From positions 1,860,001-1,924,000 of the forward strand of contig NZ_JADFFM010000001.1 in NCBI RefSeq assembly GCF_015221995.1: a stretch of 64,000 nucleotides of DNA, in the 5' to 3' direction. Below the pieces are notes generated by a model. The model did no database searches. It worked only from the letters and a program-made list of their open reading frames with translations, and was not told where the DNA came from. Position 1 is the stretch's first letter, and each line of letters opens with the position of its first letter. The position numbers were made by a program, and so were the translations under genes. This DNA comes from Mucilaginibacter boryungensis. Its GTDB lineage: Bacteria > Bacteroidota > Bacteroidia > Sphingobacteriales > Sphingobacteriaceae. Below, piece by piece: positions 8,568-17,105 of the stretch.

Positions 8568-10118
8568 ATGAATTACATCTTTAAAACTTTTGCGTGTTGT
8601 TTACTTTTTGCAGCAGTTATAAATAACAACGCCAATGCCCAGGCTAAAAGCCAGTGGGTGTATGCAGATAACCATGGTAAACTGATGTATAAAACCTTGC
8701 CGAAAGGCGATAAGATCATGGATTTCTCCTATGCAGGTTATATGGGCGGTGGTGTAGCGCTGCCATTGGTGCCGGTTAAAATAACATTGAACGCGGTAAG
8801 TGGCGATAATACTAATGCAATTCAATCGGCAATTGACCAGGTAGCCCAAATGCCACTTATCAATGGTTTTAGGGGCGCGGTTTTGCTGAATAAGGGTACT
8901 TTTTATTGCGAGCGCCCTATTAATATTAATGCCAGCGGTGTAGTATTGCGCGGCAGCGGTCAGGATGATAAGGGTACCATTATAAATATGACCGGCGCCC
9001 CGCATGTATGTTTAACAGTAAAGAACAGGCCGGTAATAAAAAATATAGGTGAAACATTAGCCGTTGCAGATGCTTATGTGCCCGCTGGAACAAATGTTTT
9101 TACGTTAAGCGCTACTACAGGTTTAGCTGTGGGTGATACGATATCGATTACCAAACCGGTAACAGACAGCTGGGTGTCCTTTATGGGGATGGATCAGTTA
9201 ACGCGCGATAGTAAAAAGCAAACCTGGATAACCGGCGAGATTAGCACCGAACGTGTTATTACTGCTATTGCCGGCCGCAAGGTTACGGTTGATGTACCTT
9301 TTAACGATAATTATGATACTAAATATTTAGGTGCAGGCAAGGTATTGGTTAGTAAGATAAGCACAACCGGTATGATAGCGCAAGCGGGATTTGAGAGTTT
9401 GCGTATTGTATCGCCTGAGCAAACGGGGACTATTAACGAGAAACATAATGCTGCTATTAACTTAAGCGGGCTTACGGATGGTTGGGTAAAGGATATAACC
9501 GTTTACAATACAGTAAACAGCGTAGGCATTACGGGTAGCCGTATTACCGTGCAGCGTTTAAATATTATTCATAACCTGGCCACTACCGGGGCCGCTAAAC
9601 CTGCTGATTTAAACGGCAGCGGCCCGCAACTATTGTTTGACCATTGCACCATAACCGGGGATAATGTTTTCTTTTTTGCAACGGGCGCCAAAGTAAATGG
9701 CCCGATAGTATTGTTAAACTGTATATTTAAAGGTAATGGCTGGATCCAGCCGCATCAGCGCTGGGCCACCGGTTTATTGGTTGATAATTGTGAAGTGCCA
9801 AATGGCGGTATCGATTTCATGAACCGTGGGGCAATGGGATCGGGCCATGGCTGGGCTATAGGCTGGGCCGTAGCCTGGAATTGTAAAGCTAAATCGTACC
9901 TAAACCAGCAACCGCCCGGAGCGGCCAATTGGGTTATAGGCAGCAGGGGAGAGCAACAAAGAAGGGACGTGCCGTTTATTAAAGGATCGGCCATGGTACC
10001 CGAAGGTATTTACGATTCGCATGACGTACCTGTTACACCACAAAGCCTTTATCTATCCCAACTAAAAGAAAGAAAAGGGGCGCAGGCTGTGAAAAATTTG
10101 GGGTATTGGTTGTGGTGA
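8568..10118 (+). CDS. Pectate-lyase-superfamily (right-handed beta-helix) secreted protein
   Basis: 516 residues with signal peptide MNYIFKTFACCLLFAAVINNNANAQ. The segment SGDNTNAIQSAIDQVAQ is the D-x-T-x-A-I-Q-x-A-I start of the pectate lyase 3 (PF12708) domain. The following region has the repeated short beta strands of a parallel beta-helix (GVVLRGSGQDDKGTIIN and further coils to about residue 420). Related proteins are lyases or carbohydrate-binding proteins. It is the second gene of a two-gene unit with the alginate-lyase-family protein. A specific catalytic triad was not identified, so lyase activity is inferred from context. Confidence 0.8.
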   Translation: MNYIFKTFACCLLFAAVINNNANAQAKSQWVYADNHGKLMYKTLPKGDKIMDFSYAGYMGGGVALPLVPVKITLNAVSGDNTNAIQSAIDQVAQMPLINGFRGAVLLNKGTFYCERPININASGVVLRGSGQDDKGTIINMTGAPHVCLTVKNRPVIKNIGETLAVADAYVPAGTNVFTLSATTGLAVGDTISITKPVTDSWVSFMGMDQLTRDSKKQTWITGEISTERVITAIAGRKVTVDVPFNDNYDTKYLGAGKVLVSKISTTGMIAQAGFESLRIVSPEQTGTINEKHNAAINLSGLTDGWVKDITVYNTVNSVGITGSRITVQRLNIIHNLATTGAAKPADLNGSGPQLLFDHCTITGDNVFFFATGAKVNGPIVLLNCIFKGNGWIQPHQRWATGLLVDNCEVPNGGIDFMNRGAMGSGHGWAIGWAVAWNCKAKSYLNQQPPGAANWVIGSRGEQQRRDVPFIKGSAMVPEGIYDSHDVPVTPQSLYLSQLKERKGAQAVKNLGYWLW

Positions 10119-10132
10119 TTGATAGTGAACAA

Positions 10133-10207
10133 GATTAGAGATTAGTTAGTCAAAGATTAGGCGGAATACCCCTGAATAACTAATCTTTAATCTCCAATCT
10201 CTAATTA
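10133..10207. repeat. Hyphenated inverted repeat between convergent genes
   Basis: An imperfect palindrome with arms of about 24 bases rich in GATTAG/CTAATC words (AGAGATTAG...CTAATCTTTAATC), centred on a short GC-richer loop. It lies between the stops of two convergent genes and can fold into a long hairpin, so it could terminate both transcripts. Similar hyphenated repeats with different words occur at 36398-36470 and 45347-45410. Confidence 0.6.
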
Positions 10208-10215
10208 ACTGATTC

Positions 10216-10839
10216 CTACCTCGCCTTATTCAACCCATCGGTACAAGAAGCGTCGTCCGGTTTGATCAAGAGGCCTTTTTCAAAATATGCCCTTGCTTCA
10301 CTTTTTTTGCCGGCCATTAAATACGACCAGCCTAACATTTGGTTGCCGTCATAATCAAATGGATAAAGGGTTACCACTTTACTAAAGTACCTAATAGCGG
10401 GTTCAAACTGTTTACGGTTATAGCAAATAATACCTGTCCAGTAATTAGCCTGAGTGTTTTGCGGATCTATTTTTAATATCACATTATATTGATCCAAAAC
10501 CTTATCCCAGCTTTCCAGTAACGATAAAGGTTTAATATAGCCAAATCTTGCCTCTATAGCGTTTGGTCGCAACGCAACGGCTTTTTGATAATAATTTTGC
10601 GATGAAGTATAGTTTTTATTTAAAAAATATAGCCAGCCCAAACGTAAATTAACTTCATAATTATTATCTGCATAAAAAGGCATAATATCTGTAATGGCTG
10701 CCTGATAACTTTTCTTCGCCTCATCAACGTAGCTGTTATGGAAAGCTTTTTGCATTGCCGAAGCGCTGCCTTGCGCATGAAGCGAATTGGCGGTCAGTAA
10801 TAATGCTGCAGCAAAAAGTAATTTCTTTAAAATTTCCAT
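10216..10839 (-). CDS. Secreted TPR protein, last gene of the PqqD/ATP-grasp operon
   Basis: 207 residues. The signal peptide MEILKKLLFAAALLLTANSLHAQ is followed by about four tetratricopeptide repeats (for example EVNLRLGWLYFLNKNYTSSQNYYQKA and ANYWTGIICYNRKQFEPAIRYFSK). Its start overlaps the end of the preceding YaiO-like gene by 13 bases, so the two are translationally coupled. It is probably a periplasmic scaffold for the outer membrane partner or for export of the operon product; the role is inferred from context. Confidence 0.85.
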   Translation of the reverse strand: MEILKKLLFAAALLLTANSLHAQGSASAMQKAFHNSYVDEAKKSYQAAITDIMPFYADNNYEVNLRLGWLYFLNKNYTSSQNYYQKAVALRPNAIEARFGYIKPLSLLESWDKVLDQYNVILKIDPQNTQANYWTGIICYNRKQFEPAIRYFSKVVTLYPFDYDGNQMLGWSYLMAGKKSEARAYFEKGLLIKPDDASCTDGLNKAR

Positions 10840-12032
10840 GTAAATCCTCCGGTTATTGAATGTTGATTATAATTGTTATTTAAATAAAAATCCTGCTTTT
10901 GTTCAAAAGCATAATTAAGGTAAACTACAGCGTGCTTGTTCAAGGGGAAAAAAGCAGTACCACCTGCCTTAAATTTGGTGACATCTATGGAATTATACAC
11001 ATATAATGCATCAGCTTCCAGGTAATTATCCATTTTGCCAAACCCCGCGTTAGCCTCAAGCCATAATTTATTAACTACTTTAAAACCCAAAGTTTGATTA
11101 AAAATTGTTTGTTGCACATCCCCGCTTTGTACGGAAAGCCGGCTAACGGTATATAGGTTTAAATTACCCAGTGGGTAAATACTTAGTTGCCCGTTATATT
11201 GCTGGGTGACAATATTACTGATGCTGCTAAAATCAGCATCGGCCTGAACGGCAAAATAATAGCCCCAATACTTTAACCCTACAAGGCCCACATGGTTTTG
11301 ATAAGTGGTAGTACCGTAGCTTGTGTTTAGGTAATGATAGGCGCCTAATACTGTTAAGTTGCTGTTAACAGCTAAACCAAGTTTACCATAATATTCAAAT
11401 TGCGAATCGGAATAAGTAGCACTGCCGCCTTGATTAACTAATGGCCCGCCGGGTATTTGTATGGCAATAGGGTTGTTGGATGTAATAGACTGATTATAAT
11501 AACCTACAGATTGTTCCAGTTGCAATTGCCAACCCAGGCGGTTACTTAAAAACACGCGGGTATAGTTGCCGGTACCACGGTTGGCATTAGCCGACGTTTT
11601 TACACTGTTTTCCAGCCCCGCTTCCAATAGGCCAAAAGACGATATCTGCTCGTTTTTCAGCGTAAGGGTGTCAACATAACCGGCATGGTATGATGCACCA
11701 TTGTTATTGCCCAGGTACTTGTTACATAAGTAACTAAAATAATGAGCAGTTTGATTCCGGGAATCGTCCTTCAGCACATGGCTGTAGTCGCCTAAAGCGC
11801 CGGCGTAGTTTCCGGTCATAAACTTTGCATAGGCCATGCGTAAACGCAATATAGGGTAGTCAACCCCGGCGTTAATGGCATTATTGCCAAGCTCCACCAA
11901 CGATTTCCAGTCGCCGGCTGTATACCTGGCATAGGTGGTGCTATCTACCTGCTGAAAGCTGGTAGTTTGGGCTTTGGCTATAAAACTAAAGCCAATTATT
12001 GCCAGCATTAAAAAATATTTTCTGTTTGCCAT
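10827..12032 (-). CDS. YaiO-like protein: TPR domain plus outer-membrane beta-barrel
   Basis: 401 residues. After the signal peptide MANRKYFLMLAIIGFSFIAKAQ come TPR-like helices (residues about 40-140), then about 250 residues of alternating aromatic/polar beta strands ending in HSITGGFTWKF, a classic C-terminal barrel strand with terminal Phe. This matches the YaiO arrangement. It overlaps the transporter/M23 gene by 25 bases and the downstream TPR gene by 13. It probably forms the outer membrane part of the operon's export or surface function. The barrel assignment is confident; the function is inferred. Confidence 0.82.
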   Translation of the reverse strand: MANRKYFLMLAIIGFSFIAKAQTTSFQQVDSTTYARYTAGDWKSLVELGNNAINAGVDYPILRLRMAYAKFMTGNYAGALGDYSHVLKDDSRNQTAHYFSYLCNKYLGNNNGASYHAGYVDTLTLKNEQISSFGLLEAGLENSVKTSANANRGTGNYTRVFLSNRLGWQLQLEQSVGYYNQSITSNNPIAIQIPGGPLVNQGGSATYSDSQFEYYGKLGLAVNSNLTVLGAYHYLNTSYGTTTYQNHVGLVGLKYWGYYFAVQADADFSSISNIVTQQYNGQLSIYPLGNLNLYTVSRLSVQSGDVQQTIFNQTLGFKVVNKLWLEANAGFGKMDNYLEADALYVYNSIDVTKFKAGGTAFFPLNKHAVVYLNYAFEQKQDFYLNNNYNQHSITGGFTWKF

Positions 12033-14179
12033 TGTGCGGTTATTTTGGTTCCGTTTAAATTAATGCTGAATGATTGCAGCCCGCTATCAGTAATATTAAT
12101 GCTGGCATTCATTATTTTCTTTTTATTGTCCAGCACTTGTTTATAACCAGCGGCGTGAATGGTTAGCTGCTGATGCTGGTAAATGCTGTAACTTTGGTAT
12201 GTGCGTTTTATATATTGGTAGAACGGCGCTATTATATCGTGTAGCCATATCCCGGTTTGCAAGTTTTTTAATTGTAATGGGTAGGCATCGGTAGCAACCA
12301 CGTTATTATCGGCTGTAAATACCACTTTGTAAGCCGCTAAATAAAAGTAGTAAAGTAATGAGCTGCTATCGCCATAAAAACCTGTAAAATAAAAGGCAGT
12401 ACCATTGTTAATGAAATAGATGGTTGCCCCGGTTTCTTTACTGGTAATATAGGAATGATTATAGGCATCGGTAAATACTTCTACCGTTTCGGTTTTACTA
12501 TTACTGCCTATTACTTTAGCTGTGTAGCCGGGTTGCCAGGTAAAGGCTTGCTTTAACTGGGTGTTTATATCAACTGTTTCCAGCACCATACCTTCTGTTG
12601 GTATCTCAAAACTATGTAGTTTTTGCCTCTCACTGTCACCGCTGATATAATACGCAAAAGGATAAGCTAACGTTTTTGAACTTATATAAGGGGTTACCTG
12701 GGCCTGGAAGTGTAAGTGTGGTTCAGGCGAACGACCGGAGTTGCCGCAAAGGCCAAGCAAGTCGCCTTGCTTTACATAATCACCAATCTTGACTTTTATA
12801 GAGTTTTGTTTCAGGTGCGATACTTTGGTATAAAAGCCTGTGGCGTGTTTTATTACTACGGTATTCCCCCAGTTTTGCTCTGTATTTACCTGCCCGATCT
12901 CGTTATCGTGAATATGATTAACTACATCTTCAATCACACCATCGGCGCAAGCCAGAACAGGTTTATTAAAGCAGTAAAAGTGTTCCGGCCGTGTACCGGG
13001 ACTTTTAAATGTTATCTTATCCTCGTCCATGATTACAAAATCCAGGGCTTGTCCCCATTCGTCTTTATGGGTAATGCCGCCGTTGTAACCCTGAGATACC
13101 GTCCAACTGCCTATAAAAGGCAGGTTTAAACGCAAGTATTGCAAATCTTGTAAGCGTTCCCGCCCATTAAGGTATTGGTAAAGATTGATCTCGGGCGAGT
13201 AATGCTGTATGGGCGTTAGTTGCAGTTTCCCCGGGTTAACCCTTAGCATAAAGAAATAAAGCAAAGCAATAGTAAGCAAACAGAACGGTAATGAGAATAT
13301 GGGTAGGTTGTGCACACCCAATACGCGCGTAAGTGCATTAACTAACAAAAATGTAACCGGGACAGCAACAACGGCCCATAAAAAGGAGCGTGCTGATGGG
13401 ATAAGAAAAAAGCTGCCAATCCCTAACGACACCATCATAAAGTTAGCGCCTAAATGGTAATGGCTGATCCCATCTGGGTATACCCCGGTAAGGTGATTGA
13501 ACAGGCAGGCTGTAACAAAGCCAATAATTAGTAAACTGAACCCAATGCGCGAATGGATAAACAACCCGATACTCATTACCATACCCGCTATAATGCTATT
13601 TTGAAAGAATATGGAGCTAACCGAACGGAAAAACAGATCGGGATAATATCCGAGGCTTATTTTGTCAATACTCGCCAGGAAATTGGTGACAGAGGCGCTG
13701 CCCCCGGCATATAGTTCGGTAAGCAGATAGCTTTCCTTTTGCTGTAACCCCATGCTTGCATACCCATTCGCGGCCAATAACACCAGCCAAAAGCTCACAA
13801 TAAAAGGGATGGACAGCACAGGCAAGTCGTATTTACCAAACCAGGCGGTTAGTACAACCGTAAGTGTTACGGTTAACAAACAGGCCGCAACAAGCCAAAG
13901 CCAGAACGGGGTGTTTAAATGATAGAATGTACCAAAACCAATACCCAGCAATAACGAGTTAAAACTATATAACCCGGTTTGTATGCTTTCGCGATGATAG
14001 CCCATTAGACTTACTAAGGCGATAGACGCACAGGTGCAAAGTAAGCCTGCCAAACCTGCCTCTGGGTTAAAAAAAGATACCAGTAACAAAAGCACAGCCA
14101 GCACCCGGTTCTGTGAAAAAAACAGGATGGCATAGCTGTTTAATATCGATTTAATAGTATATAATATATTCTTTTTCAC
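12008..14179 (-). CDS. Urea-transporter-like channel fused to an M23 metallopeptidase domain
   Basis: 723 residues from a GTG start (KKNILYTIKS...). Residues about 15-320 are a ten-helix membrane domain with two internal repeats, each holding a urea-transporter motif: YDLPVLSIPFIV and HNLPIFSLPFCLL. Residues about 360-510 are an M23 (LytM/lysostaphin) domain with THKDEWGQALDF (first His and Asp ligands), VSHLKQNS and PHLHFQ (His488, His490). The last 200 residues are beta-rich and unassigned. The usual urea transporter is about 300 residues with no peptidase. The gene begins 32 bases after the PLP decarboxylase and overlaps the YaiO-like gene by 25. The peptidase part should face the periplasm. 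It may export or process the product made by the upstream enzymes. Confidence 0.85.
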   Translation of the reverse strand: MKKNILYTIKSILNSYAILFFSQNRVLAVLLLLVSFFNPEAGLAGLLCTCASIALVSLMGYHRESIQTGLYSFNSLLLGIGFGTFYHLNTPFWLWLVAACLLTVTLTVVLTAWFGKYDLPVLSIPFIVSFWLVLLAANGYASMGLQQKESYLLTELYAGGSASVTNFLASIDKISLGYYPDLFFRSVSSIFFQNSIIAGMVMSIGLFIHSRIGFSLLIIGFVTACLFNHLTGVYPDGISHYHLGANFMMVSLGIGSFFLIPSARSFLWAVVAVPVTFLLVNALTRVLGVHNLPIFSLPFCLLTIALLYFFMLRVNPGKLQLTPIQHYSPEINLYQYLNGRERLQDLQYLRLNLPFIGSWTVSQGYNGGITHKDEWGQALDFVIMDEDKITFKSPGTRPEHFYCFNKPVLACADGVIEDVVNHIHDNEIGQVNTEQNWGNTVVIKHATGFYTKVSHLKQNSIKVKIGDYVKQGDLLGLCGNSGRSPEPHLHFQAQVTPYISSKTLAYPFAYYISGDSERQKLHSFEIPTEGMVLETVDINTQLKQAFTWQPGYTAKVIGSNSKTETVEVFTDAYNHSYITSKETGATIYFINNGTAFYFTGFYGDSSSLLYYFYLAAYKVVFTADNNVVATDAYPLQLKNLQTGIWLHDIIAPFYQYIKRTYQSYSIYQHQQLTIHAAGYKQVLDNKKKIMNASINITDSGLQSFSINLNGTKITAQWQTENIF

Positions 14180-14211
14180 TTATTTACTTTTGTTACGGTA
14201 AATATACTTCA

Positions 14212-15573
14212 TTAAACCAGCTTAAATTGCTGCAGGTGGGCGGGTACTTTTTCCAATTGTTCCAGGTATTCTAAATTTTCGGCCTGCCTTATTTCATGCA
14301 CTTGCTGATTTTCATCTATCAATACTACCGATGGGCGCATGCTTATAAATTGCATCCATTGGGTCATATTGTAGGCGCCCACTTTGTGCACAACCACATG
14401 GTCGCCGGGGTTCAGCAGCGGCAGGGTCACACTATCCCGTACCACATCAATATTCATACATAGCGGACCATACAGCACCATATCTTCGGTATGCTCATTA
14501 AAATCCTGTGCTGGGCTAATTTTATGTTCATACCAAAAAGAAGTGAACAGGATATTTACCCCGAAATTCATAATAGTAGCGCGGCGGCCATCGCTTAGGC
14601 GTTTATTAGCCACCACGCTGCCCAACAGATAACCGGCGTCGTCAATTAATACGCGCCCGCTTTCCAATATTAATAGGGGTAGTTCATCTTGTTTAAAGCC
14701 ATGCGCTAAAATGGTAGTGGTAATTGCTTCGGCAAAATCATCAACCGATGGTACGGTATCCACCCCCGGTAAATAAGCACCTTTTAGCGTATTGGTAGAT
14801 GGGAAGCCCCCGCCCAGATCGAGATATTGAATAGGATTGTGCAGCAGGTTTTTGCAGCGTGTTGCTAATTCGCAAAGTTTGGTTGCTGCTGCAACATAAG
14901 GCGGGGTAGATAGCATAAAGGTGCCTATATGACAATGCAGGCCAACTAATTGCATTTTACCCGAAGCAACTATTTTAGAAACAGCATTCCAGGCCTGGCC
15001 GTTCTCGTAATTGAAACCAAACCTGTCCCATACGGGGTAAACACCGGTATCCATATTAACACGGATAGCTACACGCGGCCGTTTATTTAACTCGCCGCAA
15101 ATTTCTATCAGCATATACAACTCGTCGAAATGATCGATGTGTATCAACGAATCATTTTCTATAGCCAATATCAGATCGTCGCGGTGTTTATCGGGGCCGT
15201 TAAAAATAATATGGCTGCCTGCTACGCCATTGCCTAATGCTTTGCGATATTCAAAGCCGGATACAACCTCGGCCCAGCTGCCTTCCTGGTGGAAAATATT
15301 ACATACAGCATTCAGGTAATTGGTTTTATAACTCCAGGCAAACTGTACTTTAGGATAACGGGTTTTAAATGAACGCGCAGCCGATTGATAATTCCGACGG
15401 ATCTGCTTCTCGGATAGTACAAACAGGGGCGAACCAAACTCGTCGATCAACCGTGTTACCGGCACACCGTCAATATGCTTTACCGGCTGAAATTCGGTAC
15501 GGGTACCAAATTTATTCATCAGGCCGGCATTCATCTTTTTTATGAGCGGACGTTCGTACTTTAGTTTTTTCAT
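14212..15573 (-). CDS. Type III (alanine racemase-fold) PLP decarboxylase with leader-like N-terminus
   Basis: 453 residues from the ATG at 15573; an alternative TTG at 15603 overlaps the previous gene and seems less likely. The fold is that of diaminopimelate/ornithine decarboxylase (LysA/ODC group). WSYKTNYL carries the PLP Lys83; HCHIGTF, LDLGGGFPS and YGPLCMNIDVV (catalytic Cys372) are the usual motifs. Before the enzyme domain come about 25 basic residues, MKKLKYERPLIKKMNAGL, containing Y-x-x-P-L-I. This resembles the YxxPxL element by which PqqD-like domains bind RiPP leaders. It is third in the operon. Because an ATP-grasp ligase precedes it, the substrate may be an amino acid attached to a carrier, as with BtrK in butirosin synthesis; this is inference. 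Confidence 0.9.
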   Translation of the reverse strand: MKKLKYERPLIKKMNAGLMNKFGTRTEFQPVKHIDGVPVTRLIDEFGSPLFVLSEKQIRRNYQSAARSFKTRYPKVQFAWSYKTNYLNAVCNIFHQEGSWAEVVSGFEYRKALGNGVAGSHIIFNGPDKHRDDLILAIENDSLIHIDHFDELYMLIEICGELNKRPRVAIRVNMDTGVYPVWDRFGFNYENGQAWNAVSKIVASGKMQLVGLHCHIGTFMLSTPPYVAAATKLCELATRCKNLLHNPIQYLDLGGGFPSTNTLKGAYLPGVDTVPSVDDFAEAITTTILAHGFKQDELPLLILESGRVLIDDAGYLLGSVVANKRLSDGRRATIMNFGVNILFTSFWYEHKISPAQDFNEHTEDMVLYGPLCMNIDVVRDSVTLPLLNPGDHVVVHKVGAYNMTQWMQFISMRPSVVLIDENQQVHEIRQAENLEYLEQLEKVPAHLQQFKLV

Positions 15574-15589
15574 TTTTATTAAGCTCTTA

Positions 15590-16648
15590 TTATAGTTCTC
15601 CAAAGGCTGATAATTGCTGAAACTCGCTTACATCAGTAATATGGTCCCACGCATAGCGGATAAACATTTTGCCTACCTGGTATTCTTCGAAAGCTGGTAC
15701 AGTTTCGCCCAAGGCCAGTTTTACCAAAGCTGCCGGCTGGTTTTGCCCGGCGCCCGCTGTAAGGTATATCCATGCCGGAAAACGCGGGTTCACTTCCATA
15801 ATATAAAGTTTACCGCTGCTGTCCCGCATTATTTCCAGTTCGAAACCGCCACGCCAATTAGTGGCCTCAGTAAATTGCCGTGCCAGGTCAAGCAAATCAG
15901 TATCTTCAATAGTTATCCCCGCCCATGCCTTGCCTTTATCGGTGATATACAGTTTACGCATGGGGATAATACTAATACAATTCCCCTCGCCATCGCCCAG
16001 CGCTGCAATATTTATTTCGGTGCCTTTTATAAATTTCTGTACAATGATAGGCTGCCCCCATTTAGCGCTTAGCTGGTAAAAAGCCTTTTGCGCCAGTTCA
16101 AGATTTTGACAAACATAGGCCTCGTAAAATTTGCCTTTTACAACCAGCGGATAATCCAATTCCTCGGCTACCTTTTTAAGTTCTTCGGCCTTATGTATTA
16201 CCCTGTCTTCAGGCACATGCATGTGGTGCTTTTTGCCAAATTTGGCCAGGTTAATTTTATCGCGGGCTTCCAGTTGCTCGTGTGTCGGCAAAAATGTATG
16301 GATGCCCATAATGCGTAGTTGCGGACTAACTTTAATAAAGTTATAAAGCTCGGCATCAAAATTTGGGATAATAATGTCCAGGTCTTCTTTGGCATGAATA
16401 AATTGCAATCGCTCTACCAGGGCTTCAGCACCGGCAGATGGGTAGGGGATTTGATAGGTTTTGTCAACCAGGTTATGTAAATATACCCCCGGTTCTAACG
16501 ATTCATACGATAAGCCTATAATACGGATCTGTTCGCCAAGACCATCCCGCAAGGCGCGTATTATCGCCACGCCCGGGCCGGGACTATCTATAGCATTAAG
16601 CGCAGTAACGCCAATTACAAGGGGTTTAGCAACAAATTTCTTATTCAT
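15590..16648 (-). CDS. ATP-grasp ligase (carbamoyl-phosphate-synthase-like)
   Basis: 352 residues. It starts VIGVTALNAIDSPGPGVAII, an N-terminal Rossmann-like domain, and continues with an ATP-grasp core. YPLVVKGKFYEAYVC carries the ATP-binding Lys, PIIVQKFIKGTEINIAALGD the second lobe, and GGFELEIMRDSSGKLYIMEVNPRFPAW the metal-binding Glu and Asn. Such enzymes join a carboxylate to an amine or thiol through an acyl phosphate. It follows the PqqD-like gene by 5 bases and precedes the decarboxylase by 16. An ATP-grasp plus type III decarboxylase pair recalls BtrJ/BtrK; the substrate here is unknown. Confidence 0.9.
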   Translation of the reverse strand: MNKKFVAKPLVIGVTALNAIDSPGPGVAIIRALRDGLGEQIRIIGLSYESLEPGVYLHNLVDKTYQIPYPSAGAEALVERLQFIHAKEDLDIIIPNFDAELYNFIKVSPQLRIMGIHTFLPTHEQLEARDKINLAKFGKKHHMHVPEDRVIHKAEELKKVAEELDYPLVVKGKFYEAYVCQNLELAQKAFYQLSAKWGQPIIVQKFIKGTEINIAALGDGEGNCISIIPMRKLYITDKGKAWAGITIEDTDLLDLARQFTEATNWRGGFELEIMRDSSGKLYIMEVNPRFPAWIYLTAGAGQNQPAALVKLALGETVPAFEEYQVGKMFIRYAWDHITDVSEFQQLSAFGEL

Positions 16649-16653
16649 GCCGG

Positions 16654-16896
16654 TTATTGCTCTAACAGGTTAGCGTCCTTTAGTTGCAGTATCCAATCCT
16701 CCCAGTCGCGTTCAAGTTGTGTTTCATCTACCTCGTAATTATCTAAAATATGCTGTTTAATTTCTAATGATGTTTTCCCGGTTTTCATCAGGCCTAAAAT
16801 TTCAGCCGCTATACCGTTACTGGAAAATGAATCGCCGGTAGATGGGTTGAAAATAAAACCATTCTCGCTGGTGGCAATATTTTTTTTGAGTTTCAT
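16654..16896 (-). CDS. PqqD-family small protein (RRE-like)
   Basis: 80 residues. The N-terminal beta hairpin GFIFNPSTGDSFSSNGIAAEIL and the winged-helix C-terminus LERDWEDWILQLKDANLL are characteristic of PqqD, the RiPP recognition element that holds a leader peptide for a modifying enzyme. It is the first gene of the six-gene operon and stands 5 bases before the ATP-grasp ligase. Here it probably presents a peptide or protein substrate to the ligase or decarboxylase. No radical SAM partner is nearby, so this is not PQQ synthesis. Confidence 0.88.
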   Translation of the reverse strand: MKLKKNIATSENGFIFNPSTGDSFSSNGIAAEILGLMKTGKTSLEIKQHILDNYEVDETQLERDWEDWILQLKDANLLEQ

Positions 16897-17008
16897 TACG
16901 GGGTTAATCAGGTTTATCCGGCTACGCGGTTCAGCGTATATCCGGGTTTAAATTATAATTTGAATTTCCAGTTATTATATCGCTTTTATTATCCATGTGC
17001 CGATGAAA

Positions 17009-17028
17009 AGGACAATTGTATCGACAAA
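17009..17028 (-). promoter_or_regulatory. Duplicated 20-bp element, copy 1 (upstream of the pqqD-like operon)
   Basis: The plus strand reads AGGAYRATTGTATCGACAAA with Y=C, R=A here. The last 14 bases are identical to the copy at 17284-17303. It contains a TTGT-N4-ACAA dyad. It lies about 120 bases before the pqqD-like ATG, so a shared regulator of this operon and the small upstream ORF is plausible. Confidence 0.5.
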
Positions 17029-17105
17029 CGGGTGTGTTAAAGGTACAATAAAGCCACAATTATTTAGTTGCAGTATGCGACGATAAAAAGAAAATAATCC
17101 TTCGG

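Noticed and set aside
12008..14179. Urease-associated urea uptake
   Set aside because: No urease or nickel genes are nearby and the domain is fused to M23 in a biosynthetic operon.
14212..15603. TTG start of the PLP decarboxylase at 15603
   Set aside because: It would overlap the preceding gene; the ATG at 15573 gives the leader-like N-terminus and normal spacing.
16654..16896. PQQ biosynthesis cluster because of the PqqD-like protein
   Set aside because: No PqqA, PqqC or PqqE is present; the neighbours are an ATP-grasp ligase and a decarboxylase.
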